Positions 9,001 through 17,197 of a DNA stretch of 64,000 nt are shown here, one piece after another. Positions within the stretch are counted from its first letter, which is position 1, and every line of letters begins with the position of its first letter. A program made the position numbers and the translations under genes. The notes beneath the pieces were generated by a model that was not told where the DNA came from, searched no databases, and saw only the letters and a list, made by a program, of their open reading frames with translations. The DNA is from Inquilinus limosus (GTDB lineage: Bacteria > Pseudomonadota > Alphaproteobacteria > DSM-16000 > Inquilinaceae), in the NCBI RefSeq assembly GCF_002195995.1, contig NZ_NHON01000020.1, forward strand, positions 1-64,000, in the 5' to 3' direction.

Positions 9001-12000
9001 GACCTCGGCCAGCCCGCCGCCGCTGCCCAGCAGGTGGATGACATAGGCGGCGGCGTGATAGGCGCCGAACTGGATGTCGCCCATCTCGAAGCCGGCGCGG
9101 ATGCCGTCGAGGTTGAGCTGCAGCGCGCCGTCCAGCGGGTGCAGCCAGTGCCGCAGGAAATAGGTGTAGACGAAGGTCGTGCTGGCCGTCAGCGGGTGGC
9201 CGAGCTTGGCATCCAGGGCGACGGCGGTGCGGGCGAAGGCGTCCGCCGTGACGCTGTCACCGGTCATCCCCCGCAGGGTCAGAGCCAGGGTGACGATGAT
9301 CCCGGGCGCCAGCGTGTCGCCGCCATGCTGCAGCATCAGATTGGCGTTGCGCAGCGCCATCAGCGCGAACAGCGCCGGCTGCAGCGTGTTGTGCGCGTCC
9401 GGCGCCAGGCGGAACAGGATCTGCATCGCCGCCGCCAGGCGCCGGTCCTGCAGGGGCGGCAGGTCCAGCAGCATTTCGGCCGGGCGCCCGGCCATCAGCC
9501 GCTGGAATTCGGCGAATTCGGCGCCGACGGCCTCCCCCTGGCACTCCGCCGTCTCCGGCAGATCGATCCCGACCAGCCGCAGCGCCCGGCGGCCGACCTC
9601 GATCGCCTCGTTCTCCATCAGCCGGGCGTCGAGCGACACCAGCTGCAGCATGGCCAGCTGAAGCCGGTGCTCGTCGTCCCTGAGCCGCGCGGCCAGTCCC
9701 TCGACCTCGCGATCGAAGGCGGCGTGGTCCTGGGTCAGCATCCGGCATTCGGCCAGCAGCAGCGCCGCCTCGGCCATGTCGGCGTAGCGGGTGTCCCAAT
9801 GGCCGGGATCGGTCAGGCCCAGCCCGGTCTCGGCATAGTCGCGCGCCGGCCCGAAGGCGGCGGCGGCGCGCGCCTGCCGGGCGGCGATCAGGTTGATCTC
9901 GGCGCAGCGCGACCGCAACTCCGGATCGTCCTCCAGGGATCCCGCGGCGTTCAGGTGGCGGGCGATGGCGAAGGCGGCGCCCGGCAGCTCATCGGGCGCC
10001 GTCCGCTCCAGCAGCAGCCATGCGATGCGGCGGTGCAGCCCGGCGGGATCGTCGGCGAGACGATAGGCCGCCTCGCGGATCCGGTCGTGGGCGAAGGCGA
10101 AGCCGCCCTCGCGCGCCGTCATCAGCCCCTCCGCCACGGCGCCGTCGAGAATGGCGCGCAGCGGCGGTCCGTCGAAGCCGAGGACGGCGCCCAGCACATC
10201 GGCATCGACCTGCATGCCGAGGCAGGCGCTGGTGGTCACCACGCGCCGCAGCCCCTCCGGCAGATGGCCGATGCGGTCGGCCAGGAAGCCGACCACGTTG
10301 TCGGTGGCCTGCACCGCCGCGATCCGGCCCAGGTCCCAGCGGCCGGTCGGGCCGATCGCCCCGGTCTCGCGCAGATGGTCCAGCAGCTGCCGCGCGAACA
10401 GCGGGTTGCCCAGCGTCTTGGCATGCACCAGGGCGGCCGCGGCGGCCATGTCGCCGGGCTCTCCGCGATAGGCCGTGGCCAGCATCGCCTCGATGTCCTC
10501 CGGCGCCAGCGGCTGCAGGTCGATGCGGAGCACCCCGCCGAGCTGCGCGTCGAGCGCGCGGAGCGTGTCGTGCAGCGCCTGCCCGGGATCGGCCTCCCCG
10601 TCGCGGCAGGTGCCGATCAGCAGCAGCCCGCCGGACGGCACGGCGCGGCAGATCGGGCCCAGCAGCTCCAGGCTCGCGACGTCGGCCCATTGCAGATCGT
10701 CGACCAGCAGCACCAGCGGGTGGTCGGGCGTGGCGAAGACGGCGACCAGATCCTGCACCGCCTGCGTCAGCCGGTTGCCGGCCTCGGCCGGGGCCAGCGG
10801 GGCGGCCGGCGGCTGCGGGCCGATCAGCCGGTCGAGGCCCGGCACCAGCTCGGCCAGCGCGCCGGCGCTGCGGCCCAGCCGGTCCAGCAGGGCCGTGCGC
10901 CAGGCGGCGACCATGGCATCGGGCTCGGTCAGCACGCTGCGGACCAGCCCGGCGAAGGCCTGGGTCAGGCCGAGATAGGGCACGTCGCGCTGCTGCTGCT
11001 CGAACTTGCCGGCGGCGAAGTGGCCGCCGGCCTGGGCCACGCGATCGCGGATCCCGGCGGCCAGCGCGGTCTTGCCGATGCCGGGCGCACCCGTGACCAG
11101 CACGGCGCCGCTGCGGCCGTCCCGTGCCACGTCGAACGCCTCCTCCAGGATGGAGAGCGGGGCCGCCCGGCCGTACAGGATCGAATCGCCGAAGGCATCG
11201 CCGTCGTCGCCGGCCGTGAGGGCGAAGGCGGCGATGCGCCCGCCCCCCGCGCCCGTGGGCTCGAAGCCGGCGCGGCAGCGCCCCAGATCCTCCGCGAGGT
11301 CGGCGGCATTGCGGTAGCGCGCCGTCGCGTCCTTCATCAGCAGCGCTGCGACGATCTCGCCCAGCACCGGGGGGAAGCCGGGCAGCAGCTCGTCCAGCGG
11401 CACGGGGCGCAGGGCCAGATGGGCGTGCAGGAGGTCGAGCCGCTCCTCGCCCAGGAAGGGCGGCCGGTCCGCGAACAGCTGGTACAGGATGGCGCCGAGC
11501 GAATAGAGATCGGCGCGATGATCGACCGGCCGGTTCATCCGGCCTGTGCGCTCCGGGGCGACGGCGGTCAGGTCCAGCACGGTCGGCAGGGCCTCGGCCG
11601 GGGCGGACTCGCCGCGGCCCAGCGCCAGGGCTCCACCGAAATCGATGTAGTTGATCCGGCCGTCCTTCGGGTTGAGGACGATGTTGTGGGTGGACAGGTC
11701 GCCATGCAGGACGCCGCGCTCATGCACATGCGCCAGGCCGCGCGCCAGGGCCTCGGCGACCGCGATCCGGCCGGCCAGATCCGGCGGGGCGGTGGCGATC
11801 CACTCGGACAGGGTGATCCCGCCGATATCCTCGAGCACCAGGGCCGGCCCGTCCGGCCCGTCGGGCCAGACCCCGACCGGCCGGACCACGAGGGTGGAGT
11901 CGAAGCGCGACAGGATATCGTGCTCATGGCGCAGCCGGTCGACCAGGCCGACCGCCGTCTCCCCCATCATCTCCTTCAGGACGACGGGGCGGCCGTCCTC

Positions 12001-12081
12001 GAGGACGGCGCGGATCACGGTGGTCGTGGAGGTGCGGTGAATGACCTCGCGGCGGCGAAGGCGATATGGCTCGTCCGGCAC
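6031..12081 (-). CDS. Giant hybrid multi-kinase: Ser/Thr kinase - AAA ATPase - GAF - histidine kinase - receiver - HPt
   Basis: The protein has 2016 residues from a GTG start preceded by GGGGAG; an upstream in-frame start is possible but lacks a clear ribosome site. In order: a Ser/Thr kinase domain (about 1-265, catalytic HGDLSTHN near 126, DFG near 146); an AAA-type ATPase (P-loop GAPGIGKTAL near 330, LVLLVDDLQWAD near 455); a long helical region; a GAF domain (about 1295-1445); a HisKA domain with SHEIRTPMNG (phospho-His near 1516); an ATPase domain with NLLSNAVKFT, DSGIGI and GTGLGLAI; a receiver (VVMMDLHMPGMDG, Asp near 1803); and an HPt domain with LAHRLSSSAG (His near 1943). There is no membrane segment, so it is a cytosolic sensor-integrator. 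Similar multi-kinases are known in rhizobia and cyanobacteria. The convergent response regulator at 5315 is the obvious partner. Confidence 0.9.
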   Translation of the reverse strand: MPDEPYRLRRREVIHRTSTTTVIRAVLEDGRPVVLKEMMGETAVGLVDRLRHEHDILSRFDSTLVVRPVGVWPDGPDGPALVLEDIGGITLSEWIATAPPDLAGRIAVAEALARGLAHVHERGVLHGDLSTHNIVLNPKDGRINYIDFGGALALGRGESAPAEALPTVLDLTAVAPERTGRMNRPVDHRADLYSLGAILYQLFADRPPFLGEERLDLLHAHLALRPVPLDELLPGFPPVLGEIVAALLMKDATARYRNAADLAEDLGRCRAGFEPTGAGGGRIAAFALTAGDDGDAFGDSILYGRAAPLSILEEAFDVARDGRSGAVLVTGAPGIGKTALAAGIRDRVAQAGGHFAAGKFEQQQRDVPYLGLTQAFAGLVRSVLTEPDAMVAAWRTALLDRLGRSAGALAELVPGLDRLIGPQPPAAPLAPAEAGNRLTQAVQDLVAVFATPDHPLVLLVDDLQWADVASLELLGPICRAVPSGGLLLIGTCRDGEADPGQALHDTLRALDAQLGGVLRIDLQPLAPEDIEAMLATAYRGEPGDMAAAAALVHAKTLGNPLFARQLLDHLRETGAIGPTGRWDLGRIAAVQATDNVVGFLADRIGHLPEGLRRVVTTSACLGMQVDADVLGAVLGFDGPPLRAILDGAVAEGLMTAREGGFAFAHDRIREAAYRLADDPAGLHRRIAWLLLERTAPDELPGAAFAIARHLNAAGSLEDDPELRSRCAEINLIAARQARAAAAFGPARDYAETGLGLTDPGHWDTRYADMAEAALLLAECRMLTQDHAAFDREVEGLAARLRDDEHRLQLAMLQLVSLDARLMENEAIEVGRRALRLVGIDLPETAECQGEAVGAEFAEFQRLMAGRPAEMLLDLPPLQDRRLAAAMQILFRLAPDAHNTLQPALFALMALRNANLMLQHGGDTLAPGIIVTLALTLRGMTGDSVTADAFARTAVALDAKLGHPLTASTTFVYTYFLRHWLHPLDGALQLNLDGIRAGFEMGDIQFGAYHAAAYVIHLLGSGGGLAEVARIGEEHLRLIGEKNRTAAEHCRMQIDFAAALMGTSAASTSLARDRVRSDAEEEAWLDAMDLVARGNYLIRRLQLALLFRDADLVRQLVGPTAASLPAVAGVAVEADGVAFLLLATVAQDSGRDEGFAALRDRLRGWSEQNPHNFGALHQLVEAELARVEGRAGDALRLYGDAIRRAEASKLTHHAALANEQAGRFCLGLGNEVSGMAHLREAATLYGYWGAAAKVAALEEEFPRLAVRSRPGRASLRESGSSTGEDDIDFRAVLRAAHSISGEIELRQLVQRVLGAIQDSAGASYGVLVLRRDDGLHVEAVGRNREVSLLNGDGSGRLEDSDAVPQSVLSYVLRTREALVLDNAQHSPEFLRDPYIRTHRVASILCAPLDERGQVDGLIYLENNLAAGVFSPRRLEVVQVLAAQAAIALANARLFTALDGARTDLLLANEGLEQKVSERTAELDTARKRAVAKEREARRARRAAEIANEAKSRFLAVVSHEIRTPMNGVLGMLQILDRDPLPEEQRRYLEIAEESGRSLLDLIDGILDYARLENSQESLDLHDFDLRRLVADAVELIRPQVAAKGLSLTLSIDAPPEAILHSDPRRLGRVLINLLSNAVKFTADGGITVTVGLEPMAGAMPRSTLRMAVADSGIGIAPEMHERIFGDFIQADSSIARRYGGTGLGLAICRRIIDLLGGTLTVDSTPGAGSTFRLAVPVMPGTAQPQAAAPVAAGPVLSVLVVDDDPINRAVAAGLLGRLGHRVILADSGQAAIEAAAAGGFDVVMMDLHMPGMDGLEATRRIRALPGDREPPQILALTADLTDGSRQRCALAGIERILGKPLQLAVLQRMLAAISEARSPVEPPAPSADPAALVDEEFFTERQEILGTGELARLALMFQRVSRPLVRAIDAAAGTGDRRDMARLAHRLSSSAGALGLIRLARQASAIEAGANGDMPIDRLAEMATELAPLRRGSIDALMAEIRRPAAQPRASVRTPSL

Positions 12082-12186
12082 GGCTGCATCTCCCCGGGGC
12101 AGGCCCGGCGCTGTCCCTCGGCCACCCCTATAGCAGCTAGCCCCGGCAACGTCCCACGGTCCGTGGCCCCCGACGCCGGGCCGCTG

Positions 12187-12200
12187 TGAACGGCCGTTCA
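12187..12200. promoter_or_regulatory. Perfect palindrome TGAACGGCCGTTCA upstream of the giant kinase
   Basis: This 14-bp perfect palindrome lies about 105 bp upstream of the kinase GTG. It contains the same 12-mer as the palindrome at 5245-5256. An AT-rich stretch (about 12213-12242) sits on the upstream side for minus-strand transcription, so the site would lie at or just after a promoter, as expected for a repressor or autoregulator. A second imperfect palindrome, GTCATTC-AA-GAATGAC, lies at 12252-12267. Nothing else is recognised in 12201-12417. Confidence 0.5.
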
Positions 12201-12417
12201 TCGCCCGTCGCAACTTTGTGACGATAGGAATGTTATTTATTCACCTGTTCGGTCATTCAAGAATGACTCCTGTTCCCCGAAGCGTTCCATCTGGACATGG
12301 CTGCACGCCGGCGCTTCCCGGTGCCGGTCCGCGACCCGGCGCGCGTCGCATTTCGCTGGAGGCTCCGCGGCATCGGTGCCAATCTGGTGGCATAGTCCAC
12401 CGTATTTCGATGACGCC

Positions 12418-12600
12418 ATGAACCCGCCGCGGCCTCCGGCCAACGACAATCCCCATCCCGAAGATCTCTGCCGGCTGCGGACGAGCGAAGTGAAGCGCCG
12501 GTTCGTCGCGAAGATCGCCTGCGCCGCGCGCGAAGGGCAGCCGCCGCTGCGCTTCGAGCCCGTGCCTGCGTCGGACTGGTACGCCCTGCAGCGGGACTAG
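12418..12600 (+). CDS. Small conserved-type protein of unknown function (ANDNP motif)
   Basis: This is a 60-residue reading frame from the ATG at 12418. It starts MNPPRPPANDNP and continues with a charged, probably helical segment and a C-terminal aromatic end. Short proteins with a Pro-rich start and an ANDNP-like motif are common hypothetical proteins in alphaproteobacteria, which is the main reason to accept it. An in-frame ATG 42 bases earlier would add 14 residues that do not look native. It lies alone between the kinase and the LysR gene, tail-to-tail with the latter. The function is unknown. Confidence 0.5.
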   Translation: MNPPRPPANDNPHPEDLCRLRTSEVKRRFVAKIACAAREGQPPLRFEPVPASDWYALQRD

Positions 12601-12624
12601 GCAGGCCGGGACGTCCGGCCGCGG

Positions 12625-13527
12625 CTACAGTGGCGGCGTGGCCAGCGCGTCCTGCAGCGCCGTGAGAAAGGCCTGCGCGGCGAGCGACAGCGGCCGTCGC
12701 TGCGATACGATCATGCCGATCGAGACCGGGATGCGTGGCTCGAAGGGCCGCACCGCGATGCCGGGCGCCGCCGCCGCGTCCCAGACCGAATACTCGTCGA
12801 CCAGGGCCAGGCCGCGGCCGCGCTCGACCAGCTTGCGCACCACATGGCTGTGATTGGCCGAGAGCGGGTTGCGGACCTGCACGCCCTCATCGGCCAGCGT
12901 CTTGGCGATCGCGGCGCCGAAGGGCAGCGTCCTGGGATAGGTGATCAGCGGCATCCCCGCTAGGTCCGCGGCCCTGATCCCGGGCCGGCGGGCCAGCGGA
13001 TGCGCCGCCGGCAGGATGCAGACCATCGACCCGGTGCGCAGCGTCCGCGCCGTCAGGTCCACCTCCTGGCTCGGATGGTGGACCAGGCCGAGATCGTAGT
13101 TCCCGCGGCTGACGAAGGAATGGATCTTGTCGGAATCGACGACGTCGATCTGCACGGCGACATCCGGATGGCGGGTGTTGAACGCCTCGGCCACCAGCGG
13201 CAGCAGGGCCACGCCGAACGTGGCCAGCGTGGCGACCTGGACGAAGCCGCTCCTCAGCCGCGCCAGGTCGCCCGACAGCGTCTCGATGAAGGCCAACTCC
13301 TCCATCAGCCGGGCCGCATGGGCGAACAGGATCTCGGCCTCCGGCGTCGGCTGCAGCCGTCCGCCGTTGCGCTGGAACAGCGAGATGCCGATCGCCCCCT
13401 CCAGCTGCTTCAGCGACTTGCTGGCATTCGGCTGGGTCGTGCCCAGGATCTCGGCCGCTTCCGTGACCGAGCCGGTCTTCATGAACACCATCAGCGTCTC
13501 GAGGTGCCGGATCTTGATCCTGTGCAT
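12625..13527 (-). CDS. LysR-family transcriptional regulator
   Basis: The protein has 300 residues. The N-terminal helix-turn-helix spans about 1-60 (MKTGSVTEAAEILGTTQPNA is the recognition region) and is followed by the linker helix and a LysR substrate-binding domain from about 90. The HTH segment resembles the opine/amino-acid regulators OccR and NocR more than CbbR or BenM types. It is divergent from the FAD oxidoreductase-hyuA-hyuB-binding protein cluster, with a TTCC-N5-GGAA palindrome in between. The likely role is therefore activation of that cluster in response to its substrate. The family is certain; target and inducer are inferred from position. Confidence 0.92.
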   Translation of the reverse strand: MHRIKIRHLETLMVFMKTGSVTEAAEILGTTQPNASKSLKQLEGAIGISLFQRNGGRLQPTPEAEILFAHAARLMEELAFIETLSGDLARLRSGFVQVATLATFGVALLPLVAEAFNTRHPDVAVQIDVVDSDKIHSFVSRGNYDLGLVHHPSQEVDLTARTLRTGSMVCILPAAHPLARRPGIRAADLAGMPLITYPRTLPFGAAIAKTLADEGVQVRNPLSANHSHVVRKLVERGRGLALVDEYSVWDAAAAPGIAVRPFEPRIPVSIGMIVSQRRPLSLAAQAFLTALQDALATPPL

Positions 13528-13548
13528 GCGCAGCCCCCGTCAGGCGCT

Positions 13549-13565
13549 CATTCCAATTCGGAATG
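13549..13565. promoter_or_regulatory. Candidate LysR operator CATTCCAATTCGGAATG
   Basis: A perfect 6-bp-arm inverted repeat with a 5-bp centre lies 21 bp from the LysR start codon, in the 250-bp divergent region 13528-13777. It fits the T-N11-A rule for LysR sites (TTCC-N5-GGAA). A second looser pair, GGAAA and TTTCC, follows at about 13564-13590. The rest of the region is AT-richer than the genes and probably contains both promoters. Confidence 0.5.
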
Positions 13566-13777
13566 GAAAGCTCGAATAAATGAATTTTCCATGACGGCGT
13601 AGAGCTGCCTAGCATTCCTTTGAAATTCAGGCGCGGGCCGGGAATTCGTGCCGGAAAACGGCACGCTGACGGTCCTGCGGACAGGGAAGGCTTCGGTTCA
13701 CGACGGCGGGAGACGCGCCATGGCATGGGGTTGCGCGTGCAGAGTATCGGTCGGCCGGACCGCCGGGGCGGGCGCCG

Positions 13778-15097
13778 ATGTCGCCGCCGGTTGATCCGGT
13801 CGCCTCCGACCCGGCCCTGCCGGGCAGGGTCGACGTGGTCGTGATCGGCGGCGGGATCATCGGTGCCGCGACCGCGCTGTTCCTGGCCGAGAAGGGGCTG
13901 TCGGTCGCGCTCTGCGAGAAGGGCCGCATCGGCGGCGAGCAGTCCAGCCGCAACTGGGGCTGGTGCCGCAAGATGGGCCGCGACCCCTCCGAGCTGCCGC
14001 TGGCGATCGAAAGCCTGCGCCTGTGGGAGGGCATGAACGCCAGGACCGAGGCCGAGACCGGCTTCCGCAAGGCCGGGATCTTCTATCTCTGCGAGACGCC
14101 GCAGGACATCGCCCAGCACGAGGCGTGGCTGGAGCATGCCCGCGAGTTCCAGCTCGACTCCCGGCTGATCGACGGCGACGAGATCGCCCGGCTTCTGCCC
14201 GGCGCCTCGCGGCGCTGGCCGGCCGCCCTCTACACCCCGAGCGACGGCCGGGCCGAGCCGCAGAAGGCCGCTCCCGCCATCGCCGAGGCGGCGCGCCGGC
14301 GCGGTGCCGCGGTGCTGACCGGCTGCGCCGTGCGTGGCGTCGAGACCAAGGCCGGCCGGATCGCCGGCGTGGTGACGGAGAAGGGCCCGATCGCCTGCCA
14401 GGCCGTTGTGCTGGCCGGCGGCGCCTGGTCACGGCTGTTCTGCGGCAACATGGATCTGGCCTTTCCGCAGCTGAAGATCCTCGGCTGCGTCATGCGCACC
14501 GCGCCGCTCGAAGGCGGGCCGGAGGAGGCGGTGGGCGCCGCCAACTTCGCCTTCCGCAAGCGGCTCGACGGCGGCTACACCATCGCCCAGCGCAACGCCA
14601 ATCTGGCGCCGATCGTGCCGGACAGCTTCCGGCTGCTCTTCGACTTCCTGCCGGCGCTGCGCCAGCAGCGGCACGAGCTGCGGCTGCGCATCGGCCGCCG
14701 CTTCATCGAGGAATGGCGCCTGCCGCGCCGCTGGGCGCTGGACCGGGCCACGCCGTTCGAGCAGGTGCGGGTGCTGGACCCGGTGCCCGATGACGGCATC
14801 CTCGACGAGGGCCGCGCCAACCTGGTCAAGGCCTTCCCCGCCTTCGAACGCATGGTGGTGCAGCAGCGCTGGGCCGGTCTGGTCGATGTGACGCCCGACG
14901 CCGTGCCGGTGATCTCCGCGGTCGACGCCATGCCCGGCTTCTTCATCGCCAGCGGCTTTTCCGGCCACGGCTTCGGCATCGGTCCCGGCGCCGGCCGGCT
15001 GATGGCCGACCTGGTGGCCGGCGACACCCCGGTCGTCGACCCGACGCCGTTCCGCTACGCGCGCTTCGCCAAGGCCCCCTCCCGGGCCGCGGCCTAG
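13778..15097 (+). CDS. FAD-dependent oxidoreductase of the D-amino acid/glycine oxidase (DAO) family
   Basis: The protein has 439 residues. The N-terminal VVIGGGIIGAATALFLAEKG (about 21-40) is the Rossmann FAD motif, and the C-terminal PGFFIASGFSGHGFGIGPGAGRLMADL is the hallmark of the DAO/D-amino-acid-dehydrogenase group. SSRNWGWCRKMGRDP near 50-65 matches the region beside the flavin. There is no signal peptide. The ribosome site before the ATG at 13778 is weak, so the start is less certain than the family. It begins the cluster with hyuA, hyuB and a solute-binding protein and is divergent from a LysR gene. It probably oxidises an amine or N-methyl amino acid produced or taken up by the same pathway. 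Confidence 0.85.
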   Translation: MSPPVDPVASDPALPGRVDVVVIGGGIIGAATALFLAEKGLSVALCEKGRIGGEQSSRNWGWCRKMGRDPSELPLAIESLRLWEGMNARTEAETGFRKAGIFYLCETPQDIAQHEAWLEHAREFQLDSRLIDGDEIARLLPGASRRWPAALYTPSDGRAEPQKAAPAIAEAARRRGAAVLTGCAVRGVETKAGRIAGVVTEKGPIACQAVVLAGGAWSRLFCGNMDLAFPQLKILGCVMRTAPLEGGPEEAVGAANFAFRKRLDGGYTIAQRNANLAPIVPDSFRLLFDFLPALRQQRHELRLRIGRRFIEEWRLPRRWALDRATPFEQVRVLDPVPDDGILDEGRANLVKAFPAFERMVVQQRWAGLVDVTPDAVPVISAVDAMPGFFIASGFSGHGFGIGPGAGRLMADLVAGDTPVVDPTPFRYARFAKAPSRAAA

Positions 15098-15145
15098 GCG
15101 GCGCGCGATGGTTCTTCGTTTTCCGGTTTCGTGAGGTCACCTCGC

Positions 15146-17197
15146 ATGGCTTGGCGCATTGGCGTGGATTCCGGGGGGACGTTCACCGACGTCTGCCTGT
15201 TCGACGATGAGAGCGGGCGGCTCGACGTCTGGAAGGTCTCCTCGACCCCGGACGACCCGTCCCGCGGCATCGTCCAGGGGGTGGAGGAGGGGGCGGCCCG
15301 GGTCGGCGCCGCGCCGGGCGAGATCGGCTATTTCGGCCATGGCACCACGGTCGGGACCAACGCCCTGATCCAGCATCGCGGCGTCCGCACCGGCCTCCTG
15401 ACCACCGACGGCTTCCGCGACCTGCTGGAGATCGGCCGGCAGAAGCGCCCGGACCTCTATGACCTGCAGGCCGACAAGCCGGAGACGCTGGTCAGCCGCG
15501 ACCTGCGCATCGACATCCCGGAGCGCGTCTGCCACGACGGCTCGGTCGAGGTCCCGGTCGACGAGGCGGCGCTGCGCCGGGCGGCGCGCGAGCTGCGCGC
15601 GGCGGGGGTCGAGGCGGTGGCGGTCAGCTTCCTCTACGGCTTCGTCCGCAGCGAGCATGAGGAGACGGCGCTGCGCATCCTGGCCGAGGAGTTCCCGGAG
15701 GCCTTCGCCTGCGCCTCCCACGGCGTGGCGCCGGAGTTCCGCGAGTATGAGCGGGTCTCGACCACCGTGGTGAACGCCTATCTCGGCCCGGTGATGCGCG
15801 GTTATATCGAGCGGCTGGGACAGCGCCTGTCCGAGATCGGGGTCAAGGCCGCGCCGCGGCTGACCCAGTCCAATGGCGGCGTCATCAGCTTCGAGACCGC
15901 GGCGCGGTTGCCGGTGCGCACCGTCCTGTCCGGCCCCAGCACCGGCGTGGTCGCGGCCCAGGCGATCGGGGCGGTCGCCGGCTTCCCCGACCTGATCACC
16001 TTCGACATGGGCGGCACCAGCACCGATGTCGCGCTGCTGGCCGGCGGCCAGTGCCGCCTGGCGGGCGAGGCGGTGGTGCACGGCTATCCGATCAAGGCGC
16101 CGATGCTGGACATCCACACGGTCGGGGCCGGCGGCGGCTCGATCGCGTATGTCGACAGCGGCGGGCTGCTCAAGGTCGGGCCGCGCAGCGCCGGGGCCTG
16201 GCCCGGGCCCGTCTGCTATGGCCATGGCAATGACGAGCCGGCGGTGACCGACGCCAATGTCGTGCTGCAGACGCTGAACCCGGTGTCGCTGCTGGGCGGC
16301 CGCATGGCGGTGCGCCGCGACCTGGCCGAGGCCGCGATCGGCCGGCTGGCGCAGCGTCTGGGCCTCGGGCTGATGGAGACGGCGCAGGGCATCCTGACCG
16401 TGGTCACCGCCAACATGGCCAAGGCGATCCGCGTCATCAGCGTGCAGCGGGGCCACGACCCGCGCGACTACACGCTGATGGCCTTCGGCGGCGCCGGCCC
16501 GCTGCACGCCGCCCGCCTGGCCAAGGAGCTCGACATCAGCCGCATCCTGGTGCCGCAGACGCCGGGCATCCTGTGCGCCATGGGCCTCTTGCTGACCGAC
16601 CTGCGCGCCGATTTCGCCGCCACCCGCCTGACCACGCTGGAGGCGGCGGCGCTGCCCGCGGTCGAGGCCGCCTTCGACGGGCTGCTGGTCCGGGCCGAGG
16701 AGTGGTTCGGGCAGGAAGCGGTGCCGCAGGCCGCCCGGCGCGTCACCCGCACGGTCGACATGCGCTATGCCGGCCAGAACTACGAGCTGCCGGTGGCGCT
16801 GCCGGACGGGCCGGTGACCCCGGCGACGCTGGAGGCCCTGGCCGCCGGCTTCGCCCGGGCGCATGAGCGGCAATACGGCTTCGTCGCCGCCGGCGAGCCG
16901 GTGCAGCTGGTCACCTTCCGGGTCGAGGCCGCGGGAATCGTCACCAAGGCGAGCTTCCAGCCGCAGCCCGATGCCGGGCCGGAGGCCGGGCACGCCGTCG
17001 CCGGTTCGCGCGAGGTCTGGCTGCCGGAGGCGGGGGGCTGGGTGTTCTGCCCGGTCTACGACCGCGCCCAACTCAAGCCCGGCAACCGCATCGCCGGGCC
17101 GGCCGTGGTCGAGCAGATGGACAGCACCACCGTCATCCTCCCGGGCATGACGGCCCATGTCGAACCCTACCTGAACCTGGTCCTGGAGGTCCGATGA
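15146..17197 (+). CDS. hyuA: N-methylhydantoinase A / acetone carboxylase beta-type subunit (HyuA)
   Basis: The protein has 683 residues. The N-terminus MAWRIGVDSGGTFTDV is the ASKHA phosphate-binding motif of the hydantoinase A/oxoprolinase family, and FDMGGTSTDVALL near 290 is the second nucleotide-binding loop. GHGTTVGTNALIQHRG and the C-terminal YDRAQLKPGNRIAGPAVVEQMDSTT are family signatures. The ATG at 15146 is preferred over an in-frame GTG at 15131 because GTGAGG lies at a suitable distance. It overlaps hyuB by 4 bases (ATGA), as expected for subunits made together. The family uses ATP hydrolysis to open hydantoin, oxoproline or related rings. The real substrate is not determined by sequence. 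Confidence 0.9.
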   Translation: MAWRIGVDSGGTFTDVCLFDDESGRLDVWKVSSTPDDPSRGIVQGVEEGAARVGAAPGEIGYFGHGTTVGTNALIQHRGVRTGLLTTDGFRDLLEIGRQKRPDLYDLQADKPETLVSRDLRIDIPERVCHDGSVEVPVDEAALRRAARELRAAGVEAVAVSFLYGFVRSEHEETALRILAEEFPEAFACASHGVAPEFREYERVSTTVVNAYLGPVMRGYIERLGQRLSEIGVKAAPRLTQSNGGVISFETAARLPVRTVLSGPSTGVVAAQAIGAVAGFPDLITFDMGGTSTDVALLAGGQCRLAGEAVVHGYPIKAPMLDIHTVGAGGGSIAYVDSGGLLKVGPRSAGAWPGPVCYGHGNDEPAVTDANVVLQTLNPVSLLGGRMAVRRDLAEAAIGRLAQRLGLGLMETAQGILTVVTANMAKAIRVISVQRGHDPRDYTLMAFGGAGPLHAARLAKELDISRILVPQTPGILCAMGLLLTDLRADFAATRLTTLEAAALPAVEAAFDGLLVRAEEWFGQEAVPQAARRVTRTVDMRYAGQNYELPVALPDGPVTPATLEALAAGFARAHERQYGFVAAGEPVQLVTFRVEAAGIVTKASFQPQPDAGPEAGHAVAGSREVWLPEAGGWVFCPVYDRAQLKPGNRIAGPAVVEQMDSTTVILPGMTAHVEPYLNLVLEVR

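Noticed and set aside
8374-12189. A 1271-residue open frame antisense to the giant kinase
   Set aside because: High GC with strong GC3 bias keeps antisense frames open; the translation is His/Arg/Gln/Gly-rich low-complexity with no domain, while the kinase strand has intact motifs.
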